Source: Exophiala sp. HKRS030 (lineage: Eukaryota; Ascomycota; Eurotiomycetes; Chaetothyriales; Herpotrichiellaceae). Taken from it: a DNA stretch of 64,000 nt. This document shows positions 57,099-64,000 of the stretch, piece by piece. How positions within the stretch are numbered: the first letter of the stretch is position 1; each line of letters starts with the position of its first letter. The stretch spans positions 2,108,001-2,172,000 of the forward strand of contig JAHWDD010000005.1 of assembly GCA_023897205.1 (NCBI GenBank), written 5' to 3'. A program made the translations under genes and the position numbers. The notes below the pieces were generated by a model. It was not told the origin of the DNA. It did no database searches and saw only the letters and a list, made by a program, of their open reading frames with translations.

Positions 57099-59469
57099 TC
57101 AGGACCATTCGTTGTCAACCACACTTTCATCGTCAAACACACGCAGTGCCAGGTGACCTCGAGCGGGCGTCACGTTGCGGTTACGGCCAATCAATCTCCT
57201 CCAGATGTTAGGGTTGGTTCTCTTTTTTCTAAGCGCCACATTTTCAGGCGTGGCATATGCCTCCAGCATGTTGGCAATGACGCTCTCTTTGGCTCGTTCG
57301 GTGGCTTCCCAGGCCATTTGATAAGCAGTGGCACCCATACATTCCATGTTCAGGAGTGACCTTTGACCTTGTGCAGCCTCGATGAGCTCGCGTGCAAACA
57401 TTGTCTCTTGGTATCGAGCAGCGTAGTGCAATGCTGTCATCCTATCTGCGTCAATTGCTCGAAGGTTGAGTTGATGATGTTTAAGCAAGACTTTTGCAAC
57501 CGCCAACCGATTTTCTGAAAGACCCATCTGCTGAGTGGCATGTCGCGAAGACGTGGGGATTGGAATGACTAGGCGCGAAGAATATCTACCCATACCGACG
57601 ATGGTTATGTGTAACGGTGTTCTCTCTGTCAGAGTGGTAGACATATTTATGTCTGCACCACGGCTGAGGAGCTCATCAACAGTGCGATCGAGACCCAACT
57701 GGGCAGCATAGTGAATTGCAGTCGCGCCGAGAGGTCCTCCTGCCCTTGCATTCACGACAGCTTTATGCTTCAGCAGGCATGCGACAATATCCGTGTGTTG
57801 GTAGGCGCGGCCCTGTGCTGCCACATGCAATGGTCGAAGTTCACCACACACCTTCTCAATCGACTTCCTGCAACCATTGTTGAGTAACCAGTCTACCCTG
57901 TCTGCGAAGCCTGCTGAGGTGGCGGCGTGTAAGGCTGTAATTGCTGTTGCGCCTGGGAGGCTAGGTGAGTCATTCATGTCGCATCCTCCCAGGCGTAACA
58001 TTTCCATGGTCTCCATACATGTATCTTGTTCAAAGCTGATACTGGCAGCCGAAGCGATTGGCGTACGGGATACCTTGCCCTTCAAGGACGATTCGGATAA
58101 AGCAGCTTCGAAGATCCATGGAGAGTTGGCGTCTACGCCCAATTCGAGGAGGGAACGCACCATGCGGACATCTCCCTGCATTGCCAACCGATGCAGAGCT
58201 TCGGTAGTGTTGGTTAAACCCTGGCGCCGAATCTCCGGCTGCACGTCCATGAGTATTGAGCGCCTCTCTTCGAAAGTAATGTTGCGGGTCAAGCACCTGG
58301 ATGTTCGGGGTCGACGGCGGTCCCTTCGCGCGGCTAAGCCAACAATCAGAAATTCTTGCGCCTGGAGAGTATCGAGAAATGTTCAAATCGTACCTGCAGG
58401 AGCGCCCATTATCCAGGATGATACGAGTGCGTTCTCGGCACTGATACGCCGGCGCGGATTCGGTTGCAGCATTTCTTGCAATGCGAAAGTGAAGTCGGCG
58501 GTGATCATTCGCGGTCCAATTTTCATCGTAATGAGAAACGACGACAAATTCGAATAGTGATCTTTCACATCGTCACCCTCGAAAGGCACCGCCCCTGTTA
58601 ACAATCTGAAAAGAATACAGCCGATAGACCAAACGTCCACCAGGTAGTCATAATGCGACGTGTCGCGGTCGTCCCTCGGTCTGGTCTCCCGGAAGACTTC
58701 AGGTGCTGCATAGCCCTCGGAACCTCTCCCCGCTGTCCGTGCCAGCGTCTCATTCGAGATTGCCTTTGTGAGTCCAAAGTCTGCAATTTTCACCCACCAG
58801 TCTGGGCTTTGTACTGCTACAAGAATATTCTGTCCAATCAGTCAACCGTTGATGTATGCCCAGAAAGAGTTCAAGTCGCCTACCTGGGGTTTGAGATCGC
58901 GATGAACGTATCCTGATGCATGCATGGTGCTAACTCCTTGCAGTATCTGAATAGCAATAGTAAGGATCTCGTTCTCTGCGAGTGAATTCGCTCCCACGAC
59001 ATCATGCAGGCTTTTGAGCTCAAGATATTCCATGAACAAATACACAAAATTACGGTTTGCGAACCATCCATCAAAGTCGACGAACGAGCCAGAGTCATAG
59101 TACTTGGTGAGATAATCAACATCTGGACAGGACCAAGGGAAAGTGAAAGGGACAGCGTACTCTGAGATGGGAAAACTCGACTAAAGCATCGAGCTCTCTG
59201 TGCCATTCCGCGTTCAAGTCGTCGATCTTCAACAACTTGACGACACGGACGCGCGCAGGGCGTCCACGGGCGTCCCTTTCCTTCTCGAGATGCAGAGTTC
59301 CATAGGTTCCACGGGCGAAATACTCCTCTTCTCGATCCCATGTTGTTGTGGTGTAGCTATCCGGCAAGCCGAGGTCCCGATCAGGAGCGTGAACCCTTTC
59401 GACGAAGCCCTCACGATAGCTACCTTTGATTTCTAATTTCAGCAGGTCGATATCTGCTTTGCCAATCAT
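57099..59469 (-). CDS. Protein kinase fused to ankyrin repeats
   Basis: Exons on the minus strand: 59469-59161, 59102-58884, 58829-58394, 58333-57099 (introns of 58, 54 and 60 nt), giving 732 residues. The kinase domain (about residues 45-320) looks catalytic: glycine loop FARGTYGTL, VVKLLK lysine, HRDLKPQN (170-177), DFG (193-195), YAAPE and DVWSIGCILFRLLTG. The first intron was placed with its acceptor at CACCAAG because this restores frame into YYDSGSFVDFDGWFANRNFVYLFMEY; the nearer CAG would break it. After a basic linker come roughly six ankyrin repeats (TTEALHRLAMQGDVRMVRSL, ITALHAATSAGFADRVDWLL, GATAIHYAAQLGLDRTVDEL, MTALHYAARY). Ankyrin-kinase fusions occur in fungal accessory regions, often near non-self-recognition genes. 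The pseudokinase next door is in divergent orientation. Confidence 0.85.
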
Positions 59470-60602
59470 TGAACCCTGGACATATCGACATTAAGCAATA
59501 CGGAGTATGACTACCTAATCATGGGGCATACATAGCCTTCCACTACGCTTAGTCAACGGATTATTTACTCCATACCCGTAGAGGTCGAATGTCCGAAGTG
59601 TGAAGAGGTAGGTCAAACCCTTGGGTCGCTGTAGGTGAGTGTCTTCATACGGAGTATTGTGTGTCAGTGTGGCCAGACATCGCTTGGGTTGGTCCAGCTT
59701 GCTCAGCACAGTAAACTGCTAAATTGGAGGGGCTGGAGGATTGGAAGATCTCAAGTCACCAGCTGAGGGGGACTTGGTCAGGGGTCGACGGGACAGTCCC
59801 CTTCATTGGAATACGGATGTATCCACAATTTCAGCTGTACTGCAAATCGGGCCAAAGACTTCCTCTCCCAGCTGTCTCTTGTGTTACTGCGCTATCCTGT
59901 CTCGTACAGTGGTGCCTCATTTCGCTGAAGCTTGGAAGATGAACCATGCCAAACAGCAGAAAGGAAAAAGGAACAAGGCACTACGTGGCAGCAACCAGCT
60001 GTACTGGTGATTCCAAGAAGAGGACGTGGCTTGCATGTCTTTGCGTTGGCGTTACTCCTTGGTGCAAAGATGAGCGCCGCCTCTCTACACAATTCGCTCA
60101 TGTAGCGCGCTGAATCTTCAGACCATTTGTTTACTGGCGACCCTGTGCCCACAGGTTGGATTTGTGTGTGTTGGCTTTCAGGCTTCCCCCTCCTTTGTGG
60201 TTCCTTTCAATTCCAACCCCGGCCAGTCTCGTGGAATGGCTTTGACTGACCAAACTACTCTGTAGATAGGTTGTACAATGGTTTAGGACTCCTTCCGAGA
60301 GATGGGGGTACAAGGAGCCAATTCGCCAAGGTCTCTCGACCTGCAGGCACTTCTGCCCCCTACTTCCTCGGGTCTCATGGGTGGGATGTGTTCCACTCCT
60401 ACATGCATTCGCCTGTTTAGCATTACCATACAAATATCCGACTAAGCCACTCTTTACAGGAGGGTACAGATTACAAGACAGCTTCAGGAATTTTCTCAAG
60501 AAGGAAAAAAGAGGTTTAGACTGAGCCTTGTCACTTCCCACATTTACATCTTTTTGATTTCGCAACTTCTTCCAGTTCAAGCGAAACAGGATACTCTGTA
60601 GC
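59470..60602. promoter_or_regulatory. Divergent intergenic region between the two kinase-fold genes
   Basis: 1.1 kb. Two exact TACGGAGTA copies (59499, 59648) lie close to the ankyrin-kinase start. The long frame on the minus strand at 60131-60688 is judged chance. Confidence 0.5.
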
Positions 60603-62853
60603 ATGGAAGCTCTTGCAACGGCTGCGGCTCTTGCAGGACTAGTCGATCTGATCATCAAGTTTGTATCTTCGCATTTCTTCTCATTCACTTAACATTTTCC
60701 TCCTTATCGGAATAGGAAACAGAACCTACTTGTCCCTGGCGTTGAGTCATGTTTGTTGGCGCCTCTACACTCGTTGAGTAGTAGGGGGATCTACACTCTT
60801 TGAGTATGAGGGAGGAACAAGAGCCATTCGTCGTAATGAAAGTACCTTCACAACCAGAGCTATACTAACACTTGAGCGTACAACACAACAGGTACGGCGA
60901 GAAGCTCATCGAAAGATGCAAAGCATACGCCCACGCCGAAACGGCTCTGGTCGAGTTGACCATCCGCCTTCAAAATCGGTGGTATAAAGTCAAAGCCCAA
61001 GTTTCGGTCTTGAAAGAACGAGCGAATGAACTCGAAAAATCATTCTTGTTGATTCAATCCAGGACTCTTCACGTCTTGGAAAGCAAGCTCTACCAAGCGG
61101 ACATTAGTGTGCAGCATTTCCTACCACAAAACCAAACCACAGAAGGAGGAGGAGGAATTATGGGTGCCATTATCCTGCCCTTTTCGCACATGAACCAGCA
61201 AAAGAAAATGACCAGCAAAGCAAAGGCCGAATATGCGCTTCGTTTCAAGACTATGAACGGCATCGTCGACAGTATCAAGGATTGGCAGGCCGAATTCGAT
61301 CCTTCTTGGTACTTTACCATTGTGACACTGAAAAAAACCCTCGACGCTCCGCAGGAAGATCGGCTGGGCGTCGTAAGGGGAGCGAGAGCTTTTCGAGAAG
61401 CTCGCGTGGGTGTTTTTCACGGGCATCCTCCGGCAAATGGTCAACTTGCCGCCGCTGCCGCTCAAGTATTACCGGCAAATACCGCTGTTCCAGAGGTCGA
61501 CATATTCGTCCACCCGGACATTTTGGCCTCTGAAAAAAGACTCCTATTGTACTCTCCCTTTTCCGTGACCGAGGAGAAGAAGAAAATGCCGATCCCAGAA
61601 GGAGCCGAAGCCGAAGCTAGAGAAGAAGAAGCTTGGGAGGAAAACGAAGACGAGGAAGACGAGCAAAACTTGATCGTCGTCGAGACCGTCAGATACGGTC
61701 CGTACATCGACATCAATCAGACGACGAGCAACATTCGAAGATTGGCACGGGTACTATCAAGCATTGACCCAATGGTATTTGGGCTGTTACGATGTCGCGG
61801 AGTCATTAGTTCCCATCGTCTCGTCACTACTACTACTACGACGACGACGACAAAAGTTCAGAGGACCGATGATATTCAAATGTCCATTCTCTTCTCGGTC
61901 CCAGAAGGTTTGGATACGCCTAGAAGTTTCCGTCGCGTCTTGATCAATCAGACACCGTGCCCTCTGAACGAACGCATCGACCTGGCAAAACGGCTTTGCA
62001 ACGCGGTGAGTTTCGTCCACACTTCGGGATTCGTACATAAGAATGTGAGACCAGAGACTCTACTCTTGTTTTCCGACCGCAAAGATTCCAACAACGTCAA
62101 TGGTACATCACCATACCTGGGTCATGCTTTTTTGGTAGGATTCTCCGAGTTTCGTTTGGCCGAAGGACAATCTTACCTTCGAGGTGATGATATAATGGCA
62201 CGTAATATATGTGAGTACACACAGGCCCGCGGAAAAAGGCAGAGAGACAGACACAGACACAGAGAGAGAAACAAAATCCGAATGCCTTGTTAAGAATGAC
62301 AATACTAATAATGACATTCTCTTCCTCCAAAGACCGTCACCCCGATCGTCAAGGTTCACATCCGTACCTCAAACACACCATGCGACACGACATTTACAGT
62401 CTCGGGGTGTGCCTTTTGGAGATTGGGCTTTGGTTTTCGTTTGTGGATTACGTCGAAGACTCGAGAGGTGTCGTTCGACCCGAGGTCTCGGACCGTCTCA
62501 GAGCCGCGGTCATGTCACCATTCGACGACGACCACGAAGGACAAGAACGGAAAATCTGGACGGAAAAGGACGCGGTCAAGAAAGCAAACAACGTCAAGGC
62601 GGTCCTGACGATCTTGGCCGATACTCGTCTCCCCACCACCATGGGCCAAGAGTATGCCGACCTGACGGTGTCGTGTCTGGCGTGTGGCGATGTTGACGAT
62701 GTCGACGACGACGCTGATCCCGACGGTGTGGTTGGGGAAGACCATGTGGGAGGTGGAAACGGAGAAAAGGAAAAAGAAGAAGGAGAAGATGTCGCGCTAG
62801 GGGTGGGATTCATACAACATGTCATTCGGAGGATTCACGATATTCGTGTTTGA
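60603..62853 (+). CDS. HeLo-like helical domain fused to a pseudokinase
   Basis: Exons: 60603-60658, 60892-62210, 62333-62853 (introns of 233 and 122 nt), giving 631 residues. The N-terminus MEALATAAALAGLVDLIIKY is a hydrophobic helix as in HeLo/HELL-type cell-death domains. Amphipathic helices follow to about residue 165 (QNRWYKVKAQVSVLKERANEL; MNGIVDSIKDWQAEF). A Glu-rich linker (about 250-275) leads to a kinase-like fold (about 280-600). Its catalytic loop reads HKN instead of HRD (residues 401-403) and the DFG position reads VGF (434-436), so it should not phosphorylate. The remaining architecture is intact: YRHPDRQG, MRHDIYSLGVCLLEIGLW. The helical-bundle-plus-dead-kinase layout resembles mammalian MLKL and fungal HeLo/HELL executors. 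Function in death or incompatibility is inference. The C-terminal region carries Asp/Glu-rich inserts. Confidence 0.82.
60767..60816 (+). repeat. Imperfect tandem repeat, two 24-nt units, inside an intron
   Basis: Units beginning TCTACACTCGTTGAGTAG (60767) and TCTACACTCTTTGAGTAT (60793), period 26 nt, within the first intron of the pseudokinase gene. Confidence 0.75.
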
Positions 62854-64000
62854 CTACCTAGGTAGATACTTTCGTATGGGGATGGACGATCAAAAGGGGA
62901 AAAAGGGCAAGAACCAAAAACAAAAGGGCAGTGGTATCCAGTCAGTCCAGGATCAACCAGGTTAACTTTTTGTTCGAATGAGAAAAGAGAAATCAAAGGG
63001 AGAAGTTGAGGACTCTTGTCAAAGTGTCGAGAATAAAATCAAGGGGGAAATACCTACCAAGTCAGTTGCTGCAGTCAAGTAGTTGATGGGAAAACCACCG
63101 GGAAGTGAGCATTGAATCTTTTGGCCTACCATACCCGTATGCGAACGAGCATCATCGATACCACATGTACGATGAACAGAAAACATGCAATGATAGTATG
63201 GTATTCCATAGTATTTTTCTTGTTTCATTTTCTAAAAAACACAGCAACTGTCTGGTAATCACTCAATAGTTTTTGATCAAAACACATGAGATACCACCAT
63301 GACCCATTTGATTGTTGCAGCACTTCTCTCAGTGTCTTCCATTGTTTTTTTTGCAAAGACCTTGTCTCTCGACTCTCGAGTCTCCATCTCCATCTCCATC
63401 ACCATGTTTCCCACCAGCATATTGATTAATGTCTGTTAAAAAGGAATGACTTGGTATCAACCCTTGCCGCCACACCAGACTAGTGATGCAAAGTCTGTCG
63501 TTGTTGGGCCACGGTGATTTGTGATAGTGATAACCCATACTGATACTGATACCGAGTAGTATCACATGTTACCTGTATTCCTTCATTTAGGCTTAAAAGA
63601 TGTACACCATCTCTGAGTCTGTGTCTTGTGTTCATTCGAATGTTTTCTCTTGGAAACTCAATCATATCAGACTTGAGTATGTCCCATCTGGCAAAATGTC
63701 TCCCATCCTACAAAAGGTGGTCGTGTGTGATGAACAAGCGACGGGTTCAATCATTACGTCCATAAATAGACACGAGAGAAGCAGAAGAAGTAGGTAGAGG
63801 AGTCGGGCTGCAACGAGCATTGGTGACGGTTGTAGCGTTTGTTGCGGTCACAGTTGTGGTGAAACTTGCTTTCTATTTACACACATAGCCAAAAAAAAGG
63901 TCAGCGATGTAAGTCAAGCAGAAAACACTGACATACAAGAAAAAAATGGAGGAGGAGGAGGAGGATGGTGACAGTGTCACACACACACACACACACACAC
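62854..64000. other. 3' flank to window edge, no gene seen
   Basis: Includes CTACCTAGGTAG near the pseudokinase stop, GGA-repeat runs near 63950 and a terminal AC microsatellite. The frame at 63600-63797 has no family signal. A gene may begin past the window edge. Confidence 0.5.
63978..64000. repeat. AC/GT dinucleotide microsatellite, truncated by the window edge
   Basis: Uninterrupted CACACA run of at least 23 nt reaching the last base. Confidence 0.9.

Noticed and set aside
59123..59160. Shorter intron in the kinase-ankyrin gene ending at the nearer CAG
   Set aside because: It is only 38 nt and puts the kinase domain out of frame; the acceptor at 59103 restores the conserved GWF...VYLFMEY block.
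60131..60688. 185-codon minus-strand frame covering the pseudokinase start
   Set aside because: Overlaps the well-supported first exon of the plus-strand gene; no motif.
1..64000. Transposable elements, RIP-degraded repeats, CRISPR arrays, 5S rRNA
   Set aside because: No transposase or reverse-transcriptase motifs, no long duplicated segments, no AT-collapsed blocks, no spaced direct repeats and no 5S signature were seen by eye.

Overview
The window is nuclear DNA of a filamentous ascomycete (Pezizomycotina; Eurotiomycetes-like by gene content, though class and order are guesses). Short GT...AG introns of about 45-160 nt with CTAAC/CTGAC-type branch sites are everywhere. Typical families are present: Zn2Cys6 regulator, RTA1, F-box proteins, bifunctional BioDA, and a HeLo-like kinase-fold protein. 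I see no transposon, CRISPR array, tRNA or rRNA.

Layout. 1-3108: 3' part of ECM29 (proteasome adaptor). 4766-7016: Zn2Cys6 transcription factor. 7017-10026: long non-coding stretch rich in short repeated motifs. 10027-13200: membrane-anchored ZZ/EF-hand protein. 14268-15218: unknown protein. 15739-16996: ARPC1 (Arp2/3), convergent with meiotic MSH4 (17464-20671, minus), which is divergent from RSA4/Notchless (20907-22545). Cytochrome c1 (22865-24015, minus) is divergent from a CSC1/TMEM63 channel (24366-26824). 27316-30243: F-box/beta-propeller-like protein with an in-frame TAG that is probably inside an intron. 30636-35119: divergent biotin pair BioDA/BioF. 35837-36052 (minus): U6 snRNA gene split by a spliceosomal intron, with its Pol III signals. 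36448-37873: methionine aminopeptidase 1. 38454-40144: pepsin-fold, probably inactive membrane protein. 41849-42900: RTA1-like protein. 43492-46056: NBS1. 46668-47222: RPEL-repeat protein. 47627-48693: translin-associated factor X with an 18-nt exon. 49094-50527: GPI14 mannosyltransferase. 51084-52035: short-chain dehydrogenase. 52916-54820: second F-box-like protein. 55604-56926: membrane protein of unknown function. 57099-59469: kinase-ankyrin fusion. 60603-62853: N-terminal helical (HeLo-like) domain joined to a pseudokinase.

Most of the window is conserved housekeeping DNA: proteostasis (ECM29, MAP1), ribosome assembly (RSA4), actin (ARPC1, RPEL protein), DNA repair and meiosis (NBS1, MSH4), respiration (cytochrome c1), GPI anchors (GPI14), splicing (U6) and biotin synthesis. 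The last 8 kb looks accessory: two adjacent kinase-fold proteins, one catalytic and one dead. The second resembles MLKL-type or fungal HeLo/HELL cell-death executors in layout.

Best leads: the intron-split U6 gene with a 3'-flanking B box; the HeLo-like/pseudokinase protein; the TAG-interrupted F-box gene; a strongly over-represented intergenic 9-mer (TACGGAGTA); and a non-canonical peroxisomal tail on BioF. Exon boundaries were placed by hand from splice consensus, frame continuity and family resemblance.
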